Shown in pieces: positions 33,508 through 42,010 of a stretch of 64,000 nucleotides of DNA. Where the stretch lies: assembly GCA_018524345.1 (NCBI GenBank), contig JADQAZ010000001.1:434001-498000 (forward strand), read 5' to 3'. The first letter of the stretch is position 1; each line of letters starts with the position of its first letter. Position numbers and translations under genes: made by a program. The notes below the pieces were generated by a model that was given only the letters and a program-made list of their open reading frames with translations, was not told the origin of the DNA and made no database searches. The DNA comes from Harenicola maris. Lineage in GTDB: Bacteria; Pseudomonadota; Alphaproteobacteria; Rhodobacterales; Rhodobacteraceae.

Positions 33508-33894
33508 ATGGAAAAACGGTTCATTTCTTCTGGCTCGGAGTATGAGGCCAAGATCGGCTATTCCCGCGCCGTGGTTGCGGGGGGTTGGGTTTTCGTGGCC
33601 GGCACGACAGGATCGGACCCGCAGACAGGGGCCATGCCGGAGAGCGTTGTGGAGCAGTGCGAGAACACCATCGGCACCATCAGCCGCGCCTTGGCGGAGG
33701 CCGGGGCGAGCCTGGATGACGTGGTGCGGGTGAACTATGTTTTGCCGGTGGCAGAGGATTTCGAGGCCTGCTGGCCCATCCTGTCAAAGGCATTTGCCAA
33801 AGCAAAACCGGCGGCCATGATGATTGTTGCGGGGCTGATCAGCCCGCAGATGAAGATCGAGATCGAAGTGACCGCCCTGTTGCCAAAGGCCTAG
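33508..33894 (+). CDS. RidA-family protein
   Basis: 128 residues from ATG 33508 (MEKRFISSGSEYEAKIGYSRAVVAG). YjgF/RidA fold with GGWVFVAGTTGSDPQTGAMPESVVEQ, and the conserved segments DDVVRVNYVLPVAEDFEACW and AAMMIVAGLISPQMKIEIEVTALLP. The Arg105-equivalent catalytic residue of RidA is not present in MMIVAGLIS (canonical RxxxxVxxLP), so this is an Rid-family member of other specificity. Its stop TAG and the hisE stop share the palindrome CTAG (33891-33894). Confidence 0.87.
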   Translation: MEKRFISSGSEYEAKIGYSRAVVAGGWVFVAGTTGSDPQTGAMPESVVEQCENTIGTISRALAEAGASLDDVVRVNYVLPVAEDFEACWPILSKAFAKAKPAAMMIVAGLISPQMKIEIEVTALLPKA

Positions 33895-34199
33895 CGGGAG
33901 GCCTTTTCGGCGATGCCGGAGGTGCCGCTGCGGCGGGCGAGTTCGGCCTCGATATCGGCGAGGCTCACATCGCGGGCGGCGCACATGACGAGCAGGTGAT
34001 AGAGGGCATCGGCCGCCTCGCTGGCGAGGGCGGCCTTGTCGCCTTTGACGGCTTCGATAATCGCCTCGACGGCCTCTTCACCGAATTTCTCGGCGCATTT
34101 TTCGGGGCCTTTGGAGAGCAACTTGGCCGTCCATGAGCTTTCGGGGGCAGCGGTTTTGCGGGCCTCGATGGTTTGGGCCAGGTCGGTCAGGGCGCTCAT
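33891..34199 (-). CDS. hisE: Phosphoribosyl-ATP pyrophosphatase
   Basis: 102 residues, start ATG 34199. The second step of histidine biosynthesis: removes pyrophosphate from PR-ATP. MazG-like helix motif [22 protein letters not shown] supplies the Mg2+ carboxylates, followed by [12 protein letters not shown]. Stand-alone HisE, not fused to HisI. ATGA overlap (34196-34199) with hisF upstream in the operon. Convergent 4-bp overlap with the RidA gene. Confidence 0.95.
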   Translation of the reverse strand: MSALTDLAQTIEARKTAAPESSWTAKLLSKGPEKCAEKFGEEAVEAIIEAVKGDKAALASEAADALYHLLVMCAARDVSLADIEAELARRSGTSGIAEKASR

Positions 34200-34957
34200 G
34201 TCAGCCTCATGGGAATGCCGGCGGCGGCCATATGGGCCTTGGCCTCGCCAATGGTGAAATCGCCGAAGTGAAAGATCGAGGCAGCAAGGACCGCGCTCGC
34301 GCCGCCCTCTGTCACGCCCTCGACGAGGTGATCCAGAGTGCCGACGCCGCCAGATGCGATGACGGGGACCGGCACAGCGTCTGAAATGGCCCGCGTCAGG
34401 GGAAGGTTGAAGCCCGCCCGCGTTCCGTCCCGGTCCATCGAGGTCAGCAGGATTTCCCCCGCGCCTTTGCCCACCATGGTCCGCGCAAATTCCACGGCGT
34501 CGATGCCAGTGGCGCGGCGGCCGCCGTGGGTGAAAATCTCCCAGCGGCCGGGCTCCACGGTTTTGGCGTCGATGGCGACGACAATGCACTGGGAGCCGAA
34601 GCGCATTGCGGCCTCGGCGACAACATCGGGGTTGGCCACAGCGGCGGAGTTGAAGCTGACCTTGTCGGCGCCCGCCAAAAGCAGGGCGCGCACGTCCTCA
34701 TGGCTGCGTACACCGCCGCCAACGGTCAGCGGCATAAAGCAATGCTCGGCCGTGCGGCGGGCCAGATCATACAACGTGCCACGGTTTTCATGGGTGGCTT
34801 TGATATCAAGGAAACATAGCTCGTCCGCGCCCGCCGCGTCATAGGCGCGCGCGCTTTCCACCGGATCGCCGGCGTCGATCAGGTCAACGAAGTTGACGCC
34901 CTTCACCACGCGGCCTTCGGCAACGTCCAGACAGGGGATGATGCGAGTTTTCAACAT
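34196..34957 (-). CDS. hisF: Imidazole glycerol phosphate synthase cyclase subunit
   Basis: 253 residues from ATG 34957 ([23 protein letters not shown]). TIM barrel; catalytic Asp in PCLDVAEG and the second in [42 protein letters not shown] and [15 protein letters not shown] are phosphate-binding motifs. Combines with HisH, encoded upstream in the same direction, to make IGP and AICAR in histidine/purine metabolism. Two strong inverted repeats sit in the 104-bp gap to hisA. Confidence 0.97.
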   Translation of the reverse strand: MLKTRIIPCLDVAEGRVVKGVNFVDLIDAGDPVESARAYDAAGADELCFLDIKATHENRGTLYDLARRTAEHCFMPLTVGGGVRSHEDVRALLLAGADKVSFNSAAVANPDVVAEAAMRFGSQCIVVAIDAKTVEPGRWEIFTHGGRRATGIDAVEFARTMVGKGAGEILLTSMDRDGTRAGFNLPLTRAISDAVPVPVIASGGVGTLDHLVEGVTEGGASAVLAASIFHFGDFTIGEAKAHMAAAGIPMRLT

Positions 34958-34998
34958 AGGGCTTGGATAGGGCGTTTGGCGCGAAAGGGGAAGGGGGC

Positions 34999-35021
34999 GC
35001 ATTGCCGGGAACCGGCAATGC
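34999..35021. repeat. Inverted repeat between hisA and hisF (1)
   Basis: GCATTGCCGG-GAA-CCGGCAATGC, a perfect 10-bp stem with a 3-base loop, adjoining the AT-rich palindrome at 35022-35042. Confidence 0.7.
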
Positions 35022-35042
35022 AGATTTTTCGACGAAAAATCT
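35022..35042. repeat. Inverted repeat between hisA and hisF (2)
   Basis: AGATTTTTCG pairs with CGAAAAATCT around a single A. Similar in style to the AT-rich palindromes at 7809-7828 and 63149-63169. Confidence 0.7.
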
Positions 35043-35061
35043 CTGCCACCGTTGTCGCGGG

Positions 35062-35778
35062 TTAGGCAAGTTCCTTGAGTGCGGCAGCGAGGTCGATCGC
35101 CCCGTCATAGAGGGCGCGGCCCGAGATCGCCCCGGCGATGACGCCAGTGGATTTAAGCGCGATCAGATCGGCCATGGAGGAGACGCCGCCGGATGCGATG
35201 ACGGGGATCGAGACGGCGCGCGCCAAGGCCTCTGTCGCGGGGATGTTTGGCCCCGCCATGGCGCCGTCGCGGTCAATATCGGTGTAGATGATCGCGGCGA
35301 TGCCTGCGTCCTCGAATTCCTTGGCGAGGTCCGTGACCATGACTTCGGTTTCCTCTGCCCAGCCTCGGGTGGCCACGCGACCTGCGCGGGCATCAAGGCC
35401 GACGGCAACCTTGCCGGGGAATTCGCGGGCGGCTTCTTTCACCAGTGCGGGGTTTTCGACCGCAACGGTGCCGAGAATGACCCGCGCAATGCCGCGGGTG
35501 ACCCAGGCCTCGATGGTTTGCAAATCGCGGATGCCGCCGCCGAGTTGGGCGGGCACATCGGTGGCGGCGAGGATCGCCTCTACAGCCGCGCCATTGACGG
35601 GTTTGCCCTCGAAGGCGCCGTTCAGGTCAACCAGATGCAGCCATTCGCAGCCTGCAGTGACAAAGCTTTTGGCCTGTGCGGCGGGATCGTCGCCAAAGAC
35701 GGTTGCTTTATCCATGTCGCCCTTGAGCAGGCGCACGCATTGGCCGTCTTTAAGGTCAATCGCAGGGTAAAGGATCAT
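35062..35778 (-). CDS. hisA: HisA isomerase (ProFAR isomerase)
   Basis: 238 residues from ATG 35778 ([22 protein letters not shown]). TIM barrel paralogous to HisF: catalytic Asp in PAIDLKDG and in [15 protein letters not shown], phosphate loops [13 protein letters not shown] and [12 protein letters not shown]. Converts ProFAR to PRFAR, the substrate of HisF-HisH. Transcribed with hisF and hisE. A DUF2147 gene on the plus strand starts 137 bp from its start, which separates hisA from hisH and hisB. Confidence 0.97.
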   Translation of the reverse strand: MILYPAIDLKDGQCVRLLKGDMDKATVFGDDPAAQAKSFVTAGCEWLHLVDLNGAFEGKPVNGAAVEAILAATDVPAQLGGGIRDLQTIEAWVTRGIARVILGTVAVENPALVKEAAREFPGKVAVGLDARAGRVATRGWAEETEVMVTDLAKEFEDAGIAAIIYTDIDRDGAMAGPNIPATEALARAVSIPVIASGGVSSMADLIALKSTGVIAGAISGRALYDGAIDLAAALKELA

Positions 35779-35914
35779 GGTGGTCTCTCCGGCAAGTTTG
35801 GCTTTGCGCCTCTTCGCATGGCGCGGTGGGGAATGCAAAGGACCTAACGTCATACTTGATCGGATGGGGCAGAGGCGTCAGGCTTTTGTGATCACTCTAC
35901 GGGAGGAGAACGTG

Positions 35915-36307
35915 ATGAAGAGATTTTTCGGGATGGCGGCCACAGTGGCCTTGATGGGCATGGCGATGCCTGCAGCGGCGGATGCTTTGGAAGGCATGTG
36001 GCGCACGTCCAAGGACGACAATGGCAACAGCGGGATTATCAAGGTTGCCCCTTGTGGCAGTTCGCTTTGCGGCACTTTGGTGCAGAGCTTTGACAGCGCG
36101 GGCAAGCCCCTTAAAACGGCAAATATCGGCAAGCAGATTATCTCTGCGACGAAGCCGACAGGCGGTGGGAATTACAAGGGCAAGGTGTTCTCGCCTGACC
36201 GCGGCAAGACCTACAATTCCAAGCTGGTCCTGTCGGGCAATACGCTCAAGGTCTCTGGCTGTGTTTTGGGGGTGTGCCGCGACGGGGGCACCTGGACGCG
36301 CCAGTAG
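35915..36307 (+). CDS. Secreted DUF2147 protein
   Basis: 130 residues from ATG 35915 with GGGAGGAG upstream. Signal peptide MKRFFGMAATVALMGMAMPAAADA. The mature domain (LEGMWRTSKDDNGNSGIIKVAPCGSSLCGTLV, GKVFSPDRGKTYNSKLVL, LKVSGCVLGVCRDGGTWTR) is DUF2147, a periplasmic beta-barrel-like module with four Cys here. Function is unknown; the gene interrupts the his run on the opposite strand and is ended by a clear terminator. The leader contains no attenuator that I can see. Confidence 0.9.
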   Translation: MKRFFGMAATVALMGMAMPAAADALEGMWRTSKDDNGNSGIIKVAPCGSSLCGTLVQSFDSAGKPLKTANIGKQIISATKPTGGGNYKGKVFSPDRGKTYNSKLVLSGNTLKVSGCVLGVCRDGGTWTRQ

Positions 36308-36327
36308 GGCGCCGGGATATGGACATG

Positions 36328-36354
36328 AAAAGGGGCCTTCGGGGCCCCTTTTTT
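36328..36354 (+). terminator. Rho-independent terminator
   Basis: AAAAGGGGCC, loop TTCGG, GGCCCCTTTT then TT. Follows the DUF2147 stop and separates it from convergent hisH. Confidence 0.9.
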
Positions 36355-36372
36355 AATGCGGGTTGGTCCGGG

Positions 36373-37011
36373 TCAGGGGGCCCATTTGAGGAAGTTGGCA
36401 ATCATCCGCAGGCCCGCTTTTTGGCTTTTTTCGGGGTGGAACTGCGCACCGATCATATTGTCGCGTCCGATGATCGCCGTAACAGGCGCGCCGTAGTCAA
36501 CGGTGGCGAGCCTTTGGGCGGGGTCGTCGACCTCTACCTGATAGGAGTGGACGAAATAGGCGTGATCGCCTGAGGCGATCCCCTCCAGCACCGGATGCGC
36601 CGCGCCGTTAAGAACCAAGTCGTTCCAGCCCATATGCGGCACCTTTTGCCCTGCTGCAGGTGTGATCGGGCGCACGGTGCCGGGGACCCAGCCGAAGCCG
36701 GTTGTTTCGGTATGCTCGAGGCCCTTGGAGGCCATCATCTGCATCCCGATGCAAATGCCCATAAAGGGGCGGGCCTTGTCTTCCACGGCCTCGCGCAGGG
36801 CGGCCTCCAGCCCCGATTTGGAGGAAAGCTCCGCGCGGCAATGGGGGAAGGCGCCGTCGCCCGGCAGGACGATCCTGTCCGCGCGCGCCACATCTTCGGC
36901 GCGGCCGGAGACGAGCACCTCGCCCGCGTTTTCTTCGCGGGCCATGCGTTCAAACGCCTTGTGGGCGGAGTGCAGGTTGCCGCTTTCATAGTCGATCAGG
37001 ACGGTCAGCAT
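36373..37011 (-). CDS. hisH: Imidazole glycerol phosphate synthase glutaminase subunit
   Basis: 212 residues from ATG 37011 (MLTVLIDYESGNLHSAHKAFERM). Class I glutamine amidotransferase: nucleophile Cys in FMGICIGMQMM, oxyanion GDGAFPH, and the catalytic His/Glu pair in GAQFHPEKSQ. It supplies ammonia to HisF. Follows hisB by 4 bp in the minus direction, so hisB-hisH are one unit. Its partner subunit gene hisF is about 1.4 kb downstream, past the DUF2147 gene and hisA. Confidence 0.96.
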   Translation of the reverse strand: MLTVLIDYESGNLHSAHKAFERMAREENAGEVLVSGRAEDVARADRIVLPGDGAFPHCRAELSSKSGLEAALREAVEDKARPFMGICIGMQMMASKGLEHTETTGFGWVPGTVRPITPAAGQKVPHMGWNDLVLNGAAHPVLEGIASGDHAYFVHSYQVEVDDPAQRLATVDYGAPVTAIIGRDNMIGAQFHPEKSQKAGLRMIANFLKWAP

Positions 37012-37015
37012 CGGA

Positions 37016-37603
37016 TCACAGGACACCTTTGGTGGAGGGGATGTCATCGGCTTTGCGCGGGTCTGTTTCCAGGGCATCGCGCAGGGCGCGGGCGACGGCC
37101 TTGAAGGCGGCCTCGACGATGTGGTGGCTGTTGATCCCCTCCAGCTGATGCAGGTGCAGGGTCATGCCGGAATGGGTGGTCAAGGCCTGAAAGAACTCGC
37201 GCACCAGTTCGGTGTCGAAGGTGCCGATCTTTTGCGTGGGCAGGGTGATGTCCCAGTGCAGGAAGGGGCGCCCCGAAAGGTCGAGCGCCGCCCGCACGAG
37301 GGCGTCATCCATTGGCAAAAGGCAGGCGCCATAACGGGTGATCCCGCGTTTGTCGCCGATTGCCTGTGCCAAGGCCTGACCGATGGTGATGCCTGTGTCC
37401 TCGACCGTGTGGTGATCGTCGATGTGCAGATCGCCCTTGGCGCGGACGGTCATGTCGATCATCGCGTGGCGGGCGAGTTGATCGAGCATGTGATCGAAGA
37501 AGCCGACGCCGGTTTGGTTGTCATAACTGCCGGAGCCGTCGAGGTTCAGCTCGACGGAAATCTCGGTTTCGGCGGTTTTGCGGGTCAAGGAGGCACTGCG
37601 CAT
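37016..37603 (-). CDS. hisB: Imidazoleglycerol-phosphate dehydratase
   Basis: 195 residues from ATG 37603 ([23 protein letters not shown]). The paired metal motifs are [15 protein letters not shown] and [13 protein letters not shown], repeated in the second half as [22 protein letters not shown]. Monofunctional dehydratase, without the phosphatase domain seen in enterobacterial HisB; this makes the separate IMPase-family phosphatase at 1.6 kb a candidate for the missing step. First gene of the minus-strand his run in the window. Confidence 0.96.
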   Translation of the reverse strand: MRSASLTRKTAETEISVELNLDGSGSYDNQTGVGFFDHMLDQLARHAMIDMTVRAKGDLHIDDHHTVEDTGITIGQALAQAIGDKRGITRYGACLLPMDDALVRAALDLSGRPFLHWDITLPTQKIGTFDTELVREFFQALTTHSGMTLHLHQLEGINSHHIVEAAFKAVARALRDALETDPRKADDIPSTKGVL

Positions 37604-37717
37604 GGGGCGGGGTCCGGTCTTTATTGGGTTCCTGCCGTTCATAGGGGCAGGCCCGCGAAAGGCCAAGCCTTTGGAGGTGGATTGCTGCCTGCCTGTGGCG
37701 CTTGGGTGCTATTGGCT

Positions 37718-39910
37718 CTAATCGCCGAGTTTGGGCAGGGGGGAGATTGAGGTTTTTTCCACCGGCCGCGCAGGCTCTTCTGGCTCGGGTGTGGGTTCGG
37801 GGGGTGTTGCTGGCTCCGGGGTTGCCTGCGCTGTTTCCTCCGGCATGGGGGCGGTCACTTCCTCCGGTGTTGGCTCCGCCGGCGCTTCAGGCGCTTGGGT
37901 ATCCCATGGGGAGGGGGCTGTCGCGGCATTCTCGATGGAGTCTTCGGCTTGCTCAGCGACTGTGCCTGCCCAGTCTGTCGCCGCATCGCTCGCATCTGTA
38001 GCTGCGGTTGAGATAGCCTCGCTGGTTGTCTCCTGAAGGTCTTCGTTCATGTCGCCGAGTGTGCCCTGGGCCTCTTCGACAGGTGGGGCGAGAGGAAGTT
38101 CTTCAGCCTCGGGTGTTGTCTCCGCCTCTTCGGCTTCTGGGGGTGTCGGCAGGAAGCCGTCCGCGCCCACAATGGGCGTCGCGTCTTCGATAGGCTCCGC
38201 CTCTGGGGCTGTGTCTTCGGTGGTGGCCCATGGGTTCGATACAGTGTCGTCGACGCTTTCGGCCGGGGTCGCGACCGGGTTGTCGTTCTCGTCAAAGACG
38301 GGGAGGGGCGCGCCGATCACGGTTTTCTGCGCCTCGGGCGCTGCGGGTTTCGGCGCGGGGGCCGGGGGCACGGGTGGCTGCGGGGCGTCCGTTGCCATTG
38401 GGGCTGGCTCCGGCTGCGGTGCGGAGAAGGCGGCTTCGGCCTCTTCCATGGGCGGTTCGGGCATTTTGATTGCGGGTTCGGTCGGGTCAGGCAGGACCGG
38501 CATCGGCGCGATGACGGTTTTATTCGCGGCGGGAGCCGGAGGCGCCTGGGGGGCTGGCGGCGTTGGGGCCAGTGGTGCAGGCTCCGGAGCGGGTTCTGCA
38601 GCGGTGGCCGCGGGCGGAATCGGGGCCGGTTCGGGGGCTGGTTCCGCGGCGGGCGTCGGTGCGGGTTGGCTGGCTGGGGCGGGGGCCTCGGCCAACATGG
38701 GGTTGGGCGTGGGCGCCGCGAAGGGCGAGGCATCGGTTGCGGGTGCGGGATCGGCGGGGGCCTCTGGCGCCGCGCCGCCAAGCAGGACGGAGGCGGCGGA
38801 GATACCTTCGGGCGCAGGGGCCTCCGGCTCTGGCGGGGTGGGCTCTGCCTCGGCCAGTGGCTTCATCGGTTGACCGGTCAGGGGATGCAGAAGCGCGCCG
38901 CCAGTGGCCGCCGCGCCAAGGGCGGCAGGCGCGGCGAGAACATCGACAGCGGGGCCGGAGGCCGGGCCTGCGGCGGGTTCCGGCGGGGCGGAAACCTGCG
39001 GTGCGGCGCGTCCGGCCATGGCGCGGAAGGCGGGGATTTCGCCGTCTAGATGGCTGGCCCAGCCGGGGTGCGCCTGTTGGGCGCGGGTCGCGCCGATGTA
39101 GATTTGCAGGTAGCAGGCCATGACGAAAGGCTCGATCACGCTGGCCTTAAGCCACCATGTCAGGATGCCAATGGTGCCAAGCCAGATCAGGCCGGGTCCG
39201 GGCAGGATGATCATCCAGATCAGCAGGATAAAGGTCGTAAAGGCCGCGCCCCATGTGATGATGGACAGGGACAGGGCATTGCAGACAATCGGCAGGCCGT
39301 TCTGGGTGTGCAGCACGAGCGCATCGCGCCCCGCGTCCCACGGGTTTGCGAGGCCCTTGCGCAGCCCGTGCGACAGTGTCGCCGCTGGTGCGGGGCGCAG
39401 GGCCAAACCGACGAGGGGGCCCATTTTGCCGGGCCCGCTCGGGGTGGTCTTGTCACCAAAGAGGGTCGCAAGCCCCTGAATTTTGCCGGTGATCCCCTTG
39501 AGGGAGGCGGCGATGCTGCCGTGGAGGTCCCACAGGTTTGCGCGGTCGCCGTAGGCTGCGGTGAGCATGGCTTTGGCTTGGGCGATCTGGCCAGGGCTTT
39601 TGGGAAGCTCTTCGCCGTGGATCAGTTTGGCCATAAGGCCGACGTGCCCGGCGCGGACCATCCACAGGATATGCGAGCGCAGGAAATACATGCCAAGGCC
39701 GCTTGCAATGAGGAAGCTGTAGCCAAGCAGCGCGGCCATAAGCCCCTGCATCCCGATCTGTCGCCCGATCAGCGCGCCAAGGACGGCACCAATCCAAAGA
39801 GCGGCGATATGCAGGGCGGCAATCCCGAAGAAGATGCCAAGCCGATATCCGGTGAAGGCACCGGTTTGCAAAAGCGTTTTCCAGCCGAGTTTGGGATTGA
39901 AATTCCACAT
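37718..39910 (-). CDS. Membrane protein with Pro/Ala-rich tail carrying three KTxI-P-P motifs
   Basis: 730 residues from ATG 39910 (MWNFNPKLGWKTLLQTGAF). About residues 20-310 hold two membrane hairpins (LGIFFGIAALHIAALWIGAVLG...; LSIITWGAAFTTFILLIWMIILPG...). Then follows a 400-residue acidic Pro/Ala/Glu-rich tail. In the tail a short motif recurs: NKTVIAPMPVLPD (463-475), QKTVIGAPLPVFDE (528-541), and EKTSISPLPKLGD as the very last residues (718-730). This pattern suggests docking sites presented to the cytoplasm. Not a family I can name; transcribed in the same direction as the his genes but without obvious link. Confidence 0.75.
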   Translation of the reverse strand: MWNFNPKLGWKTLLQTGAFTGYRLGIFFGIAALHIAALWIGAVLGALIGRQIGMQGLMAALLGYSFLIASGLGMYFLRSHILWMVRAGHVGLMAKLIHGEELPKSPGQIAQAKAMLTAAYGDRANLWDLHGSIAASLKGITGKIQGLATLFGDKTTPSGPGKMGPLVGLALRPAPAATLSHGLRKGLANPWDAGRDALVLHTQNGLPIVCNALSLSIITWGAAFTTFILLIWMIILPGPGLIWLGTIGILTWWLKASVIEPFVMACYLQIYIGATRAQQAHPGWASHLDGEIPAFRAMAGRAAPQVSAPPEPAAGPASGPAVDVLAAPAALGAAATGGALLHPLTGQPMKPLAEAEPTPPEPEAPAPEGISAASVLLGGAAPEAPADPAPATDASPFAAPTPNPMLAEAPAPASQPAPTPAAEPAPEPAPIPPAATAAEPAPEPAPLAPTPPAPQAPPAPAANKTVIAPMPVLPDPTEPAIKMPEPPMEEAEAAFSAPQPEPAPMATDAPQPPVPPAPAPKPAAPEAQKTVIGAPLPVFDENDNPVATPAESVDDTVSNPWATTEDTAPEAEPIEDATPIVGADGFLPTPPEAEEAETTPEAEELPLAPPVEEAQGTLGDMNEDLQETTSEAISTAATDASDAATDWAGTVAEQAEDSIENAATAPSPWDTQAPEAPAEPTPEEVTAPMPEETAQATPEPATPPEPTPEPEEPARPVEKTSISPLPKLGD

Positions 39911-40064
39911 TCTAAAAGTCCTTGCGCGCAAAATAAGCCCATTCAGCCTAGCGGATAATCTGTTTGTCGCAAGGGCGATCTGGCGCCGGTGCCGGGCCTT
40001 GGGTGGGCGGATCACGGGGTCCAGAGGAGGGGCGCGAAAAAGCCCCTTGCAAGCCATGATTTCC

Positions 40065-40086
40065 TGAGTATTTCTATCAGAAAATA
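40065..40086 (+). promoter_or_regulatory. Iron-rhodo-box-like operator
   Basis: TGA (40065-40067), nine bases, TCA (40077-40079), the TGA-N9-TCA core recognised by RirA-type iron regulators in alphaproteobacteria. Overlapping it is TTTCT-ATC-AGAAA (40071-40083). It stands 68 bp before the siderophore-binding gene. Confidence 0.55.
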
Positions 40087-40153
40087 AACCCGATAGATTC
40101 AGTCGCCCTTATGCGGGCTGAGCGGGCTCGCCGCTTTACATAGAGGACATCCC

Positions 40154-41056
40154 ATGAAAACGATTTTCGCAGCACTTGCCATTGCTTCCCTGCCCGTGAT
40201 CGCCACGGCGCAGGAGGTGCAGATCGAAACCGCGGCTGGTGCGGTCTCGGTGCCTGCCGCACCGGAGGCTGTTGTCACCCTTGATCTGGCGGCTTTCGAT
40301 ACGCTGACCGCCCTTGGCGTTGATGTTGCGGCTGTGCCTGCGGTCTCCCCGCCCGCCTATCTGGCGGAGGCTTTGGCGGGCAAGCCGACTGTTGGGTCCT
40401 TGTTCGAGCCCGACTTTGAGGCCCTTGCGGTTATGGGGCCTGACCTGATCGTGGCGGGCGGGCGGTCGCAAAGACAGGTGGAGCCCCTGTCCAAGATCGC
40501 AACGGCCATCGACATGACCATTTCGGGCGAGAACCTTTTGGCCGATGCGAAGGCACGGATCGAGGCCTATGGCAAGGTCTTTGGCAACGAAGCCGGGGCC
40601 GACAAGCTTTTGGGTGATCTGGACGCGGCCATTGCGCAGGTGCAAAGCGCCGCCGAAGGCAAGGGGAACGCCCTGATCGTTCTGACCAATGGCGGGAAAA
40701 TCTCGGCCTATGGCGACGATTCGCGGTTTGGTTGGCTGCATACAGAGTTGGGCCTGCCCGAGGCCTTCCCCGAGTTGACAGCAGAGACCCACGGCGAGGC
40801 GATCTCCTTTGAGTTCATCGCGGAAGTGAACCCCGACTGGATCTTTGTCGTCGATCGCGGTGCGGCCATCGGCCAAGAGGGCGAAGCGGCGGCGGTGACT
40901 TTGGACAACCCCTTGGTTGCGGGCACGACTGCGGGCGCATCGGGCCAGATCGTTTATCTCGACTCCGCGCGCCTTTACCTTGTTGGCGGTGGCTATCACT
41001 CCTTGATGGGCACGATTGACGAGGTTCTCGCCGCATTCACGGCAGACCCAAGCTAA
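40154..41056 (+). CDS. Iron-siderophore ABC transporter substrate-binding protein
   Basis: 300 residues. Signal peptide MKTIFAALAIASLPVIATAQ; the mature protein is a FatB/CeuE/YclQ-like periplasmic binding protein: VSVPAAPEAVVTLDLAAFDTLTALGVDV, AVMGPDLIVAGGRSQRQVEPLSKIA, the long helix ENLLADAKARIEAYGKVFGNE, and YGDDSRFGWLHTELGLPEA. Relatives bind catecholate or carboxylate siderophores such as petrobactin. First gene of a four-gene operon with both permeases and ATPase, downstream of an iron-box-like site. Confidence 0.9.
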   Translation: MKTIFAALAIASLPVIATAQEVQIETAAGAVSVPAAPEAVVTLDLAAFDTLTALGVDVAAVPAVSPPAYLAEALAGKPTVGSLFEPDFEALAVMGPDLIVAGGRSQRQVEPLSKIATAIDMTISGENLLADAKARIEAYGKVFGNEAGADKLLGDLDAAIAQVQSAAEGKGNALIVLTNGGKISAYGDDSRFGWLHTELGLPEAFPELTAETHGEAISFEFIAEVNPDWIFVVDRGAAIGQEGEAAAVTLDNPLVAGTTAGASGQIVYLDSARLYLVGGGYHSLMGTIDEVLAAFTADPS

Positions 41057-41065
41057 GGTATCCCT

Positions 41066-42010
41066 TTGAAGCTCTGGCTTTTTGCAACGCTGACGCTCGC
41101 CCTCCTTGTGGGGGCGAGTTGTTTTATTGGGGTGGCCGAGGTCTTTGGCGCGGACCTTGACGGGCAGATGGTGATGCTTGTCAGCCGCCTGCCGCGGACC
41201 TTTGCGGCCCTGCTTGCGGGGGGCGGGCTGGCTTTGGCCGGTGCTGTGGTTCAGATGAGCGTGCAAAACAGGCTTGTCGAGCCTAGCCTTGTTGGCACGC
41301 CGGAATCGGCGATGTTGGGCCTGATCGTGATCACCGTCCTCGCGCCCGGTGCGGCCTTGATGGTGAAGATGTCGGTTGCGGCGGGGGCGGCCATGCTGGG
41401 CACCCTCGGTTTCTTGTGGCTGGCGCGTCATGTGCCGCGAAAGGACCCGGTCCTGTTGCCTTTGGTGGGGTTGATTTACGGCGGGATCATTGGCGCTGCG
41501 GTGCTGTGGATCGCTTGGACGACGGATTTGGTGCAATACATTGGCGTTTGGCAGAGCGGCGAGTTTTCGGGGGTTTTGCAGGGGCGCTATGAGCTGTTGT
41601 GGTTGGTGGCCTGTGTCGGGGCGCTGATCTGGCTGGCGGCGGACCGTATCACCATGCTTGGCCTTGGCGAGGACGCGGCGCGGAGCCTTGGCCTCGATTA
41701 CCGGCAAACCCTGCTGGCGGGCTTGGTCCTTGTTTCGGTGATTGTGGCGGTAGTTGTGGTCAGCGTCGGATCGATTCCCTTTGTTGGCCTTGTGGTGCCC
41801 AACATCGTATCGCGGTGGCGCGGCGATAACCTGCGGCGCAACCTGCCGCTGGTGGCATGGCTGGGGGCTGTGATGGTTCTGGGCTGTGACATCATCGGGC
41901 GGGTGATCCGCTTTCCCTATGAAATTCCTGCCGGAACGGTCTTTGCGGTTTTGGGCGCGGGGATCTTCCTTTGGCTGCTTTATGCGGCGCCGCGGCGTGC
42001 CCATGGTTGA
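41066..42010 (+). CDS. FecCD-type siderophore permease 1
   Basis: 314 residues, start TTG 41066 (MKLWLFATLTLALLVGASCF). BtuC/FecD-like permease with several membrane helices; RLPRTFAALLAGGGLALAGAVVQMSVQNRLVEPSLVGTPESAMLGL is the family's first conserved block, and GSIPFVGLVVPNIVSRWRGDNLRRNLP the loop that contacts the ATPase. Pairs with the second permease to form the channel. Ends 8 bp inside the next gene. Confidence 0.92.
   Translation: MKLWLFATLTLALLVGASCFIGVAEVFGADLDGQMVMLVSRLPRTFAALLAGGGLALAGAVVQMSVQNRLVEPSLVGTPESAMLGLIVITVLAPGAALMVKMSVAAGAAMLGTLGFLWLARHVPRKDPVLLPLVGLIYGGIIGAAVLWIAWTTDLVQYIGVWQSGEFSGVLQGRYELLWLVACVGALIWLAADRITMLGLGEDAARSLGLDYRQTLLAGLVLVSVIVAVVVVSVGSIPFVGLVVPNIVSRWRGDNLRRNLPLVAWLGAVMVLGCDIIGRVIRFPYEIPAGTVFAVLGAGIFLWLLYAAPRRAHG

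Noticed and set aside
37718..39910. TonB-like assignment of the Pro/Ala-rich membrane protein
   Set aside because: Proline-rich tail recalls TonB, but it follows four membrane segments and lacks the TonB C-terminal domain; the nearby siderophore system is of ABC import type and does not define it.
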